This document shows positions 1 to 10,262 of a DNA stretch of 64,000 nucleotides, piece after piece. Source of the DNA: Bombyx mori (Eukaryota; Arthropoda; Insecta; Lepidoptera; Bombycidae). Within the stretch, counting starts at the first letter, position 1. Every line of letters begins with the position of its first letter. Location: assembly GCF_030269925.1 (NCBI RefSeq), contig NC_085107.1:5208001-5272000 (forward strand), written 5' to 3'. The notes below the pieces were generated by a model. It was not told the DNA's origin. It made no database searches and worked only from the letters and a program-made list of their open reading frames with translations. Position numbers and translations under genes: made by a program.

Positions 1-959
1 AGTAAATTTCGTACAGCGAAGGAATAGTAAATCAGGAAACCTAACACAAGTCCTACCTCGACAAGCGCTCGCGCGGTACTGATATCTGATCGTCTCCCCT
101 CTCGAGTTCTCTTTGTATCTGATTTAATATACATAAAAGGGTAGACAAAAATAAAACGTAGAGGTACAAATCTAAAAAGTCATACATTTTTCGATTTTAT
201 CAAACTTATTTCATATAAGAACAATTGCCATAATAATTACCTAGTTGTGTAAAGCCGCAAGGATTTCAAAAAATGAAAATAATACTTTCCTTACATAAAA
301 TGGTTCGCTTAAATTTTTTATCTATGATAAAAAACTAATAAGAGTTGATATTGCTGGTTTCTTCTGAACAACAACAATTATTTAGTATTTTTTTGGTTTT
401 ACGCTGTAATAACTACTTTTACTGTTTGTTTATTTACTATCACTTCAGTTTTTATTAATTGCGCAGATAAGTTCAGAGCCTCAAGGAATTCCCAGAGCCC
501 TTAGAGATCACAACATGAACATTTCGATGGCTTCATAGATTTCACGGGCGACTAAGCTCGTTTGAACATTATGTAAACAACCATCTAATTTTTATATAAT
601 AATTTATTGCACACAACTAGAACTAAAAGTAAATATATTAAGGTCTAGCAGTTTGTTTGTGTTGGGGTTTTCATCTTTGATGTAATTTTATTAATATTTA
701 AATAATTGTATGAACACAATGCATTGACTGGATTCTGAAATAAATGTATGTTCAGGATCCTCAGGGTAGATAGACGCCAATCATCTTCTCTATTGAAGCT
801 AAAGTTTTTTTTTAATGTTCTCGCTTACGTCATGTAGTACTAATTTATTATTTATAGCAAACATTTATTCCTATACAAATCATAAAAGTAAGTTTAATGA
901 CAATTGACCTATATATAGTCGTGGGGGTTTTAGTGTAGAAAAGAGGCTGAATCATTTCG
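1..959. other. AT-rich non-coding stretch
   Basis: No open reading frame with coding character, RNA gene or clear repeat was found here. The base composition is typical of insect intron or intergenic DNA. By context it probably lies in the last intron of the upstream Scratch-family gene, whose terminal exon begins at 18735. Confidence 0.5.
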
Positions 960-961
960 TA

Positions 962-1090
962 TGCGTCTCATTACGGATCCTCCCGATCCATTAACGGTGC
1001 TTTTAGGTACCTCAAGCACCGGTCACCGTCCTCAATGTTAGCAACACTCCCGGTTAGAGCCCCGTGAGCTCACCTACACGTCAAGGAAAA
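962..1090. repeat. LINE-tail-like repeat fragment (degenerate)
   Basis: This GC-richer patch contains a palindromic GGTGCTTTTAGGTACCTC AAGCACC segment and the phrase CCCCGTGAGCTCACCTAC. The latter is the reverse complement of GTAGGTGAGCTCACGGGG, which recurs at 45596-45613. The shared phrase makes it a fragment of a dispersed family, probably the 3' region of a silkworm non-LTR retrotransposon, with an internal deletion. The family name is inferred from memory, and no coding potential remains. Confidence 0.45.
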
Positions 1091-1767
1091 ACTGGAATAG
1101 CCTCTTAAAGCTATCGTAGGTAGGGAATAAAAACGTATACGCCACTTAATGTTCACCAGTGAAGGTGAAAGGAAGCTGTACCTGGTATTAAAACTGAGTA
1201 TTTGAGTCGTCTATTATCAAAGGTGGCAATCTGTGCATTTGGACAAAAAAATGTTATTGATATGTCAATACAGATTGATTTGAATATAATTGTCTCCTTC
1301 AAAGAATACGGTTCGAAACCTGCATTAAATAAAGGTTAATACTTAACCTGTTATTTATCTAAGATGTCGTTCAGAAGAGTTTTGTGACTGCCAATGGATT
1401 ACAAAGTCAATAATTATTTTTTCTGACTTACCAATAATTGTCCAAAAGTCACATTGCCGGCTTTGATAATAGTCGACTCATTTAAAGTATTTGTGGATTT
1501 TGACACAATTAAAATATATTAGATTTGGATCATTTGGATTGGATTGGATTGGATAGTACTGGATTAATCATAGGATTGCATAGTACCATTATATATCTAA
1601 GAGTACAAAGGCGAATACAAACAACTGCTAAATAACACTTTAAATCTATTTTCTTGTGAAGCAATGCAAAACCTAATCACTATTAAGTTTTAAATAAGAT
1701 TCCATTCATTAATAATCTTGCCTTCGATGAATATTACACAAAAACTTTTAAGTACATTCCAACTGTT
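1091..1767. other. Non-coding stretch with short GGATT array
   Basis: No gene is visible. Around 1535-1553 the pentamer GGATT is repeated about four times (TTGGATTGGATTGGATTGGAT), a short microsatellite. Otherwise the sequence is AT-rich and featureless. Confidence 0.5.
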
Positions 1768-1905
1768 TTTTTTTTTTTTTGCTTAGATATGTGGACGAGC
1801 TCACAGCCCACCTGGTGTTAAGTGGCTACTGGAGCCCACAGACATCTACAACGTAAATGCGCCACACACCTTGAGATATAGTTCTAAGGTCTCAGTAAAG
1901 TCACA
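1768..1905 (-). repeat. SINE (family A), 5'-truncated copy
   Basis: A T-run followed by GCTTAGATATGTGGACGAGC and CACAGCCCACCTGGTGTTAAG is the reverse complement of the tail half of the tRNA-headed SINE seen complete at 3598-4018. The copy stops after the TTCTAAGGTCTCAGTA block, so the tRNA-like head is missing. The poly-T at its left end is its poly-A tail on the minus strand. It keeps the motif CACCTG. Confidence 0.85.
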
Positions 1906-2583
1906 TAAAGCCTTTAGCTTCAATAAAATCTAGTTTTCAAATTGAATACGCCAGGTCATCAGGAAAATAATCATTGAGAAAGCCCGTTGGCGAATACGAG
2001 TGTCTACAAACCAGAAGCAGTCAGAAAAAAAAACACTACACAAAATTAATAAAAGCGATAAATTTATCTTTTAAGAAATTTTATTAATTTCATCTTTCGC
2101 GAAGCTCCTTCCTTCTTCAAAAGCTAAGTGAACTTAATTGACTTCACTTGAAATAATCTAAGTAATTAATGTTCGCAGAATGAAAAAATATTCGATTTAA
2201 AAAGCGCAGGCAGCATTTTAATTGAGTCAAACATCGTTCATAATTATTGATGCAAAGAAATAACTCACCGACGGTTTTTTTTTCTGGCGTAGATCTAGGG
2301 AACGTGATTCACTTTAAATGGTAACGAAATAGTGACTATCCAAATTTATAGGTCAGAAAGTTAATTTGTATTTTTGTATTGCATGGCAAAATCATGATGA
2401 TTTAAGAGTGCCTGTGATGCCCTACCTGAATTATATCTTTTTGTTTTTGCGTCATAACATATTATATAGAGAGTGGTGGTATAGATCCGTCCAGACTTAC
2501 AGATTTACCAATACTGATTTGCGGTTTTGATTTTGTCATTTGGTTCACATAAAAAAATGTGTGCGTGTACTAGTGTACACACG
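1906..2583. other. Non-coding stretch
   Basis: No coding frame, RNA gene or recognised repeat. The sequence is AT-rich throughout with short poly-T and poly-A runs. Confidence 0.45.
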
Positions 2584-2868
2584 TAAGAAGTGAAACTTCT
2601 TTATGGCCTTATTTTTCGAAAAATGATCTACATGCAACTTTCTAGAAATTGGTTAAATAAAGTTAAATTAGATAAAGTTTAAACAAAAGGATTTTATTAT
2701 CATAGACATGAATACAAAAAAGTTAAATTAGATAAAGTTTAAACAAAAGGATTTTATTATCATAGACATGAATACAAAAAAGATGGCGCGTAACGGAAAA
2801 ATGTGACGCGTAACCGAAAAATGTGACGGTAAATTTTTTTCCAACGCCGATAAGGAAGTTTCACTTCA
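2584..2868. mobile_element. MITE-like element with imperfect terminal inverted repeats and internal duplications
   Basis: The left end (about 2587-2607) reads GAAGTGAAACTTCTTTATGGC. The right end (about 2847-2867) is its near reverse complement, GATAAGGAAGTTTCACTTC. This gives roughly 20-bp imperfect terminal inverted repeats around a 285-bp body without coding capacity. Inside are a perfect 60-bp direct duplication (2660-2719 and 2720-2779) and a 20-bp near-repeat of GCGTAACGGAAAAATGTGAC at about 2786-2827. This fits a miniature non-autonomous DNA transposon. The superfamily is not assigned because no clear target duplication was found. Confidence 0.5.
2660..2779. repeat. Perfect 60-bp tandem duplication
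   Basis: Two adjacent 60-base units (2660-2719 and 2720-2779) are identical base for base. Each begins AAGTTAAATTAGATAAAG and ends ATGAATACAAAAA. Perfect identity within an otherwise diverged element points to a recent slippage or assembly duplication. Confidence 0.95.
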
Positions 2869-3596
2869 AAAATATCATAACATTTGTACTGTAACATTTT
2901 TCTATGAGTTTTACCTTTGATGTAAGAATGGTATGTAATAAAATATTTAATACCCTGAACTTTCTTTATTAGTTTTAACTTTATTGTGATCGAAAAATAG
3001 GCTTTTTTTGGAATAACTGTTATTGGAGTATTGAATTAATCACCTTCTATCATCCAAACCATATTCCAATAGGAACATCTATGTTGTAGTTCGATTTTGG
3101 TTTTCGGCTAGATAAGCAGACGCCTGTCCAATATAAATCCTTCTTGGAAGTTGTAGGTCTGGCCATCAGGACGGCCGAGATTCATGAGAGGATAAATTTA
3201 AGCTCTAGACTCTGGTGTTGCTCATGTTTGAAATCAACGGCAGCCACTAATTATCACCACTAAGGTCATCGCTCTAAAACTAATCAATAATAATGAATAA
3301 ATGTAATGAGAAAAACATGATAACTTATGTGAAAATACAGATATCAATACTAGTACTACAATTGACGTTAATCCTTCGGAAGTAGTATGAAGATCAAGTA
3401 GAAGTAACCCAAAATCAGATAAGGTTACTCGTATCTCTAATAGCATACTGATATTTTGTATGAATATTCTAATTAATGAAAATCTCTTATAGAATTCTGT
3501 ATAATATTTTAGTTATCAGTGTGGATCTAATCGAAAACGGCAAAAGCGCAAGGAAATTCAGCGAATAGTTTTCTGGCTTGCGCCGCTTCAAGTATT
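2869..3596. other. Non-coding stretch
   Basis: The only frames here are short and lack codon bias or recognisable domains. No repeat was identified with confidence. Confidence 0.45.
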
Positions 3597-3597
3597 A

Positions 3598-4018
3598 ACT
3601 CGACGTGGCCTAAAGGACGTCCGGCGCATTCGTGTTGAGCGATGCACCGGTGTTCGAATCCCAGGCGGGTACCAATTTTTGTAATGAACTACGTACTCAA
3701 TAAATGTTCACGATTGAAGGAATAGCATTGTGTAATAAAAATCAAACCCGCAAAATTATAATTTGCGTAATTACTGGTGGTAGGACCTCTTGTGAGTCCG
3801 CGTGGGTAGGTACCACCACCCTATCTATTTCTGCCGTGAAGCAGTAATGCGTTTCGGTTTGAAGGATGGGGCAGCCGTTGTAACTATACTTGAGACCGTA
3901 GAACTTATTTCTTAAGGTGGGTGGCGCATTTACGTTATAGATGCCTATGGCCTCCAGTAACCCCTTAACACCATGTGGGCTGTGAGCTCGTCCATCCAAC
4001 TAAGCAACAAAAAAAAAA
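3598..4018 (+). repeat. Full-length tRNA-headed SINE (family A)
   Basis: This is one of the two most complete copies of the main SINE in the window. The head carries an RNA polymerase III A-box-like TGGCCTAAAGG at 3606 and a B-box-like GGTGTTCGAATCC at about 3649-3661, typical of a tRNA-derived promoter. The middle reads GTAATAAAAATCAAACCCGC and ACTGGTGGTAGGACCTC. The tail runs through GCAGTAATGCGTTTCGG and TGTGAGCTCGTCC to AAGCAAC and poly-A. A frame lying antisense in the element is a by-product and not a gene. The CAGGTG core kept in many copies is CATGTG here. Confidence 0.85.
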
Positions 4019-4611
4019 ACGAAAACAATAATTAGGAAAAAAATAATTAAGTGAAATAAATCACCACATTGGACTTCAAAGCACTAGGGCCTTTGTTGTC
4101 GCAGTAATTGCTGTGATCGTTGGCCGTAAAATGAATGTACACGCAAATGGCTTCCTCGATGGGATGCAAGCTATTGAATGAGCATACCGACTAAGCGTAA
4201 ACTCCGTGTGCCTGGACGATCCATCGTATAATAAATTAAATGGACGGACGACGTTTAATCACGTTAATTCGAAAATAGAAGTAATAGAAATTGATTATAT
4301 TAATTATATTATAAGTATATACGCACGCATACGGGGCGAAAACGTCACTTATACAAATTATTTAATATTTCAGGCGTAACGTTGGAAAACTCAACATCTT
4401 ATTACATACAGTTTTTATATAGTTCTACTAGACTAAAGAAATAAAAACGATAATATTTAAACTATAACTTTGAACTTTATCAGTAATAGCAAACATCTCA
4501 CTGATAACTATTAAAAAATGTATTTTCTCAATCAGTTCAGTTTTAACACAAATTGCAAAAGTGACTTTATAGCATCGTATGTGCGATATATATTTAACTA
4601 TATTAATTATA
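4019..4611. other. Non-coding stretch
   Basis: AT-rich DNA without a credible frame, RNA gene or confident repeat. Confidence 0.45.
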
Positions 4612-4821
4612 TTCGTATATAATATAATATTATAAAGAGGAAAGATTTGTTTGTTTGTTTGTTTCGAATAGGCTCCGAAACTACTGGACCGATTTGAAAA
4701 ATTCTTTTTCCATTAGAAGCCGACATTGTCCCTGATGAACATAGGCTACTTTTTTTTTATTTTTTTTTTGGTTTCATGTGTGTTTTAATGTTTCCGAAGC
4801 GAAGCGAGGGCGGGTCGCTAG
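4612..4821 (+). mobile_element. Non-autonomous Helitron-like element
   Basis: The left part reads ATATTATAAAGAGGAAAG followed by a (GTTT)n run and GAATAGGCTCCGAAACTACT. The right end is CGAAGCGAGGGCGGGTCGCTAG, a GC-rich 3' region finishing in CTAG followed by T, the expected Helitron 3' terminus. The same family lies on the other strand at 8143-8515. There is no coding capacity. The exact left end is uncertain in the surrounding TA-rich DNA. Confidence 0.65.
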
Positions 4822-4961
4822 TTCGTATATAAAATGATAATAATTAGTAACAGAAGAAATAGAAGAACGGTCGAATGCATTTTTTGTTCTAGTTGTCAAT
4901 CTTTTATTTTAGTACTTATTGACGAAATTTGTTTGAATAAATGACAACACCAAAACAATTG

Positions 4962-5268
4962 TTTCTAGCTGGCTTAACAAGCTCATGGCCCGTCTGATCT
5001 TAAGTGGTTACCGGTGCCCATTGACATCAACAACGTAAATGCCGCCACTTCTCCTTGACACATAAGGTCTAATTCTCAGTTTTATAGTACAACAGCCGCC
5101 CCCGCCTTTCAAATCGAAAAACATAATTGCTTCACGGCAGTAATAGCTAAGGTGGCAGTACCTTCTCGTAAGGGCTCACGAGACGTCCTTCCACTAATAA
5201 TTACGCAAATTATAATGATTGTAGGTTTGATTTTTATTACACGATGCTATTCCTTCATCCCGCAGAAT
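4962..5268 (-). repeat. SINE (family A), strongly diverged
   Basis: Reading on the minus strand, the order of blocks matches the SINE: GTAATAAAAATCAAACC, the box around 5195 related to GGTGGTAGGACC, GCAATTATG, then the tail near 5000 (GTAACCACTTAAGATCAGAC). Many substitutions and small deletions mark it as old. The head before the GTGTAATAAAAATC block is missing. Confidence 0.7.
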
Positions 5269-5274
5269 TGTTCT

Positions 5275-5370
5275 GGATGGGTGGACAAGCTCATCTAATG
5301 TTAAGTAACTATCCAAGCATATAAACATCGTAACGTGAATGGCAGCACCTATCACGAACCATAGGGCTTA
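5275..5370 (-). repeat. SINE tail fragment (family A), degenerate
   Basis: GGATGGGTGGACAAGCTCA and TAATGTTAAGTAACTATCC match the tail of the family A SINE on the minus strand, with about one base in five changed and internal gaps. It sits directly beside the preceding degenerate copy, so two insertions are probably stacked here. Confidence 0.55.
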
Positions 5371-5536
5371 AACATCGATTTTACGGCGTATGATTGAAGC
5401 ATCGATTATGTTAGTTGAATGATTACTCTGTACATAACAGTGCCTCATGTCAGAAATAGGTATTAATATGTTTTCCGGTGCTAATCCTCCGCCGTCGAAA
5501 TAGGTTGTAAACACGCTATGTATATGTACTTTTCAC

Positions 5537-5608
5537 TGGTGGTAGGACCTCTTGGGAGTCCGCACGGGTAGGTACCACCGCTCCGCCTATTTCCGCCATG
5601 AAGCAGTA
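5537..5608 (+). repeat. SINE (family A), left part split by mariner
   Basis: ACTGGTGGTAGGACCTCTTG through CCGCCATGAAGCAGTA matches the middle of the SINE. The match breaks off at the TA of GCAGTA and resumes with TAATGCGTTTCGG at 6900. The intervening mariner therefore inserted into this copy. Confidence 0.9.
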
Positions 5609-6899
5609 CTAGGCTGCACTAAAAGTATCAGGAATGGAATATTTCCACTGTTCCTGTCATATTAAAATCTTTTTAATTGAAAACTCCTTGGTTTTAAAAA
5701 TCGAATACCATTTATTTATTTTAAAAAAGATTCTCGGTCTTGTCACGAGGTTTTGTCAAACTTGTTTAGTCGTTGAGAAAATGGAATTGACTCGAGAAAA
5801 TTCAAGAGCGATGATTTATTATGACTTTCGAAGTGGTTTAACACAAAAACAGTGTGTTGACCGGATGATTTCTGCATTTGGTGATGAAGCCCCATCCAAA
5901 ACCACAATTTATCGCTGGTTTGCTGAGTTTCAACGTGGACGTGTCAAGCTCAGTGATGATCCCCGTCAAGGTCGTCCAAAAACTGCAGTCACCCAAGAAA
6001 ACGTTGATGCTGTGCGTAAGCTGATTGAGGAAGATCGACATGTGACATACCGCGAAATTCAGGCAACTTTAGACATTGGCATGAGTCAAATACAAATAAT
6101 CTTGCATGAACAATTAGGTGTAAAAAAGTTGTTTTCCCGATGGATACCGCATTCGCTCTGTGAAGAGCGAAAAGCGGCTCGCGTTACTTGGTGCGTCAGA
6201 ACTCTCGAAAGATTCCACGCAGGATCCTCAAATGCTGTATACAACATTGTATCAGGTGACGAATCCTGGATATACGCGTACGAACCCGAAACAAAAAACC
6301 AGTCACGAGTTTGGGTGTTCGAAAATGAGTTAAAGCCAACAAAAATTGTTCGTTCACGTAGTGTTGCAAAAAAAATGGTGGCCACGTTTGTCTCCAAAAT
6401 CGGCCATGTTACGACTATTCCTCTTGAGGGACAAAGAACGGTTAATGCAGAATGGTATGCTAGCATTTGTTTGCCACAGGTCGTTTCTGAACTCCGTAAA
6501 GAGAACTGCAACCGCCGCATCATCCTACATCACGACAATGCGAGTTTTCACACCGTGCACAGAACAAAAGAGTTTTTAGAGCAAGAAAACATAGAATTAT
6601 TAGATCCATCCGCCGTACAGCTCCGACCTAAGCCCTAATGATTTCTATACTTTCCCTAAAATAAAGAATAAATTGCGTGGACAGAGATTTTCATCACCTG
6701 AAGAAGCTGTGGACGCCTACAAAACGGCCATTTTGGAGACCCCAACTTCCGAATGGAATGGTTGCTTCAATGATTGGTTCCATCGTATGGAAAAATGTGT
6801 CAAATTTCGCGGAGAATACTTCGAAAAGCAATAAATACATTTTTAAATAGTAATGTTGTGTCACTTCGTTAATTCCCGAAATTTTCAGTGCCGCCCTCG
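5609..6899 (+). mobile_element. mariner-family DNA transposon inserted in a SINE
   Basis: About 1.29 kb, the usual size for a mariner. The left end (CTAGGCTGCACTAAAAG) and the reverse complement of the right end (CGAGGGCGGCACTGAAAA) form an imperfect terminal inverted repeat. About 19 of 24 bases match over the core. The element is flanked by TA at 5607-5608 and 6900-6901, the duplicated TA target expected for Tc1/mariner insertion. Removing it restores a continuous SINE, which confirms both boundaries and shows the SINE is the older element. It encodes one transposase, now frameshifted. Confidence 0.92.
5781..6834 (+). pseudogene. mariner transposase, single frameshift
   Basis: The protein would catalyse cut-and-paste movement of the element by binding its terminal repeats and cutting at TA. 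The start chosen is the ATG at 5781 (MELTRENSRAMI); the open frame extends further upstream, but that part is 5' untranslated DNA. An N-terminal helix-turn-helix region (KTTIYRWFAEFQRG near residues 40-55) is followed by the SRWIPHSL linker. The catalytic domain has its first Asp in SGDESWIYAYEP (residue 160) and its second in LHHDNASFH (residue 252). The third lies in LSPNDF, 34 residues after the second, giving the DD34D signature. One extra base near 6606-6607 shifts the frame, so the first frame stops at about 6638 before the third Asp. The rest is readable in the next frame to the stop at 6832-6834. Without the shift it would be about 350 residues, normal for the family. As it stands it should be inactive. 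Confidence 0.93.
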
Positions 6900-7078
6900 T
6901 AATGCGTTTCGGTTCGAAGGGTGGGGTAGCCGTTGTAACTATACTGAGACCTTAGAACTTCTCATGGTGGGTGGCGCATTTACATTGTAGATGTCTATGG
7001 GCTCCAGTAACCACTTAACACCAGGTGGGCTGTGAGCTCGTCCACCCATCTAAGCAATAAAAAAAATAAAAAAAAAAA
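6900..7078 (+). repeat. SINE (family A), right part split by mariner
   Basis: This continues the SINE from 5608: TAATGCGTTTCGGTTCGAAG, GCAGCC-like GTAGCCGTTGTAAC, the AACCACTTAACACCAGGTGG tail block, then CTAAGCAAT and a poly-A run. It retains CAGGTG. Confidence 0.9.
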
Positions 7079-8004
7079 CTTATAAAAATTGGCGCCTTTA
7101 GAACTTAAGTCCCGGAATAATCACAAAACACGATACAAATACGTATTGTGTTTCTATTAACACAGTATGGATTATTTATGTGTACATTTACTCAAACGGA
7201 CAATCCATCTTGACATAACAAACACAGTATCTTGCGTAACCAGCGTAACTGAAGTGTTTATACGAAGGCAGCTAACCATAAATAATGCGAATGAATTATA
7301 TTAACAAGAAGCTTGAATTTTCATATGAATCAGCTATGCGAATACATTGGGACACGCTACACGTTAATATCTTAGTATTGTTGAAATTGACGATACCACG
7401 TAAACGTCTTTAGGCTGATCGCTCTTAGAATTACGACACACGTATAAAAAATGCGATAACTATGGAAGCCATTATTGATTTTCAGATTGTGAAATGGTGA
7501 TTAGCTTCACAAATACATATTTAACGTTGTAGAATAAACTATAATTGTGTTCGAAAAATTTGTCAATTAGACGATGATTTTTGAAGTTATACTTCTTTAG
7601 GCGCGTTATGAAAAATTGATGAGAGTGAAATTTTACGATGCGCGCGCACCGTGACACAAATTTAACAGAATGAAGTTGCCCACTAAATCGCTTATTACAA
7701 ACGACCGACGTAACTTGGTGAGTCTGAATATAGCCGCAGGTGAACTTTCCGAACCGTAGGAAGTTGTTTAATCGTTTTTTTTTTCAAATTTATTAAAATT
7801 TAAATTAAAAAAAAGAAATAAATTTAATAAAAATAAAGTATAACTTCTTACGCGCGTACATAAGTACACGCACCCTTTTTTTTATTAGCTGACTCAAGTA
7901 TTTCCTTACAATATTCAATATTGAAAGACATATCTCTGTAGTTTATCTTTCATTACCCTCAAGAAATAAAAAAAAGCTTTCTAACAGCCCCTTGACAGGA
8001 TTTA
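7079..8004. other. Non-coding stretch
   Basis: No convincing gene. A 61-codon frame on the minus strand near 7472-7657 has no recognisable domain and an ordinary AT-rich composition. Several poly-T/poly-A runs occur around 7775-7880. Confidence 0.45.
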
Positions 8005-8115
8005 TTTTAATGGGTATGCAGATTTCACAGCTCAGCTAGTATTAAGTGGCGTCCGGAGCTCCTTGACATCACAAGTTGAATACGATCCACCTTGGAGTAT
8101 TAGGTGACAGTCCTG
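8005..8115 (-). repeat. SINE tail fragment (family A), degenerate
   Basis: TGGGTATGCAGATTTCACAG, TAGTATTAAGTGGCGTCCGG and CCACCTTGGAGTATTAGG align loosely with the minus-strand SINE tail (GGACGAGCTCACAGCC, TTAAGTGGTTACTGG, CCACCTTGAGATATAAG). It is highly diverged and short. Confidence 0.5.
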
Positions 8116-8142
8116 TCTACATTGAACTAAAAATATATATAA

Positions 8143-8515
8143 CTAGCAGCCCGCTCCGGCTCCGCTCTTTTTTTTTTAAATAAAAGAACACTTATTGCGG
8201 CATAGCTATAATAGTTAGACATATGCATTTTCTAAATAATAATCTGTTCTACAAAGACGTATTTTATTTTATTCTATTATCAATAGTTTTTGGAGGGCAC
8301 GCGATGTTAAGAATATTTTAGGTAATTTTTTACACCTTGGGTTATTGGAGTTTTAGTAAGGATTACTATTTTTTTTTAAAAGATTATAGTCGGTCACTCG
8401 AGAATAGTGTAGCTTCCAAACAGTGAAAGAATTTTTCAAATCGGTTCAGCAGTTTTGGAGCCTATTCAATACAAACAAACAAACAAATCTTTCCTCTTTA
8501 TAATATTAGTATAGA
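8143..8515 (-). mobile_element. Non-autonomous Helitron-like element
   Basis: On the minus strand the element begins TCTATACTAATATTATAAAG (8515 leftwards), followed by AGGAAAGATTTG, a (GTTT)n run and GAATAGGCTCC. It ends in a GC-rich AGCGGAGCCGGAGCGGGCTG block finishing CTAG at 8143. The TC start, CTAG end and adjoining A/T bases agree with Helitron insertion between A and T. It belongs to the same family as 4612-4821 but keeps a longer interior. No Rep/helicase coding is present. Confidence 0.75.
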
Positions 8516-9799
8516 TTATATCCTTAGCTTTAAATAGCGACATGTGATTGATCATCTCAAAAATAGGCGAGAATTGCGATTATTTAGCATTGCGTGCGTA
8601 TTCTTACACAAATTATATTGTTTGAAGGTTTTGTTTCATCATTCAATTAATTAAAATTATACACTTTTTATAGTGTAAGTGTTTTTTATAGTAAAAGAAT
8701 ATTCAGCGTTGGTAAGAACAGGTCGCCGGTAGCAAAGCGTCAGACAGCGACAGAATCTCATTTAATAAAGCTTCAGAATATTGCATCGTCTCCTGAATAT
8801 TGCATCATAAATGTGCAATGTCTATAAGTGAGTAGCTGTAATGTCTAGCAGACGTGTAGGCGACGACAGAACGGAGACTTTATTATAAAGTATTTTGCAT
8901 CGATAAGCTAGCCTTCAGCTACAGACTTATAAACATGTCAAATTTATTTAAATTTTAAACCAAAAATTAATATCGTATTTACCTCCTTATATCAATAAAG
9001 CGAGCCCGTTTGACATTCAAAGCAAAATCGATTTAGCTATTTTAGATGGAGTGCAAGGACAAATACATACATACAGAAGAGTTGTAAGCTTTAAGAAGAA
9101 AATACAATTTGAATAAGGTTAATGAACGCAAGGTAAGATACCATATGTTATCATTACCGTTGGAGCTAAATTTCCCAACCTACCGTGAACGTCTTTATGC
9201 ATGATAAGATATAGTTATAACTTCACCACAAATATTTTAGTATCAAGCTTAGGACTAAAAATTCAGTACTCGCGAGGCACATTAGTTACCTACTACAATA
9301 CAACTGAACTAGGTACATATTATATTGCCTAAGTATGTGGCGATTTTTGGATCGTATCTTTGGACCAGCGTAGCGAAACTGGAGGATTACTAAACCCACA
9401 ACCTGGTCATTTATTTTATTTATTAATGAAAAATAGTAAAGATGAGACTTCGTGTTTACATTACGACTGGCTGAGTGTTAGATGATATGAGTAATTTGTA
9501 GTTGCTGAAGTACGTAGGACATGTAAAAGTATTGTGACTTTAACCAGAGGTATAACATCACTTTCAACGTCGAGACACAATAAAAACTAACTCCTTTCAA
9601 TAAAACTTCAGTGCGCAAATCCTCGTTTGCTTTGCAGTCCAATGGGTTTTATTTCTATTTGATTCTATTTTTCATCACATGCTGTACAGAAGCATAACCA
9701 TTTCAATAATGCGCAAGCTGTTCAATTTCTTTAAGGATAAAAGTATAATATGTCAATATGTCACGTTTTCGATACGATTATACTGCTATTTTTTAAACT
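8516..9799. other. Non-coding stretch
   Basis: About 1.3 kb without a credible coding frame, RNA gene or confident repeat. Confidence 0.45.
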
Positions 9800-9905
9800 A
9801 GGTTGGTAGGCGAGAACATCGTGCAACTGGTGTTTAGTGTTTACCAGGGTCCGTAGATACGTGAATGACGCTATCTTCCTTGAGACGCGGCGTTGAAGAA
9901 TCAGT
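9800..9905 (-). repeat. SINE tail fragment (family A), degenerate
   Basis: GGTTGGTAGGCGAGAACATC, TGGTGTTTAGTGTTTACCAG and CCTTGAGACGCGG loosely follow the order of the minus-strand SINE tail. Divergence is high, so the assignment is tentative. Confidence 0.4.
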
Positions 9906-10096
9906 TATTCATGTCCAAACACATCGTCTATACAGTCGCGCACTCTTGGCAGAGTGGTCGCGATTATTCCCTGTCTTTCAACTCAGCAAGTACTTCATAA
10001 GTATGGTCTCTGTATTCTTTCATTAATCGTCATATATAGGTATATCATGATTCTCCTTAAAATTCCTGGCTACATTATTGGCAGACCAAAATCATG

Positions 10097-10262
10097 GATA
10101 ATTTTTTTTTTTTTTTTTTGTTTTTTTATTGCCCTTGTAGGCAGATGAACATACGGTCCACCTGATGGTGAGTGGTTACCGTCGCCCATGGACTTCAGAA
10201 ATGCCAAGGGCTGAGCCAAGCCGCTGCCTACCGCTTAATACTCTCCACAAGCCTCGTTTGAA
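10097..10262 (-). repeat. Short dispersed repeat (family B)
   Basis: A long T-run leads into TTATTGCCCTTGTAGGCAGA, CGGTCCACCTGATGGTGAG, TTACCGTCGCCCATGGAC and CCAAGCCGCTGCCTACCGC. The same order of blocks occurs at 16158, 16836, 47984, 53505, 53777 and 55682, defining a second repeat family with a poly-A tail (poly-T here). It is probably a SINE or LINE 3' tail. Small frames across it are by-products. CACCTG is retained. Confidence 0.8.

Noticed and set aside
3598..3670. tRNA gene at the SINE head
   Set aside because: A- and B-box-like motifs are present but no cloverleaf with a plausible anticodon arm could be drawn, and the segment continues into a SINE body.
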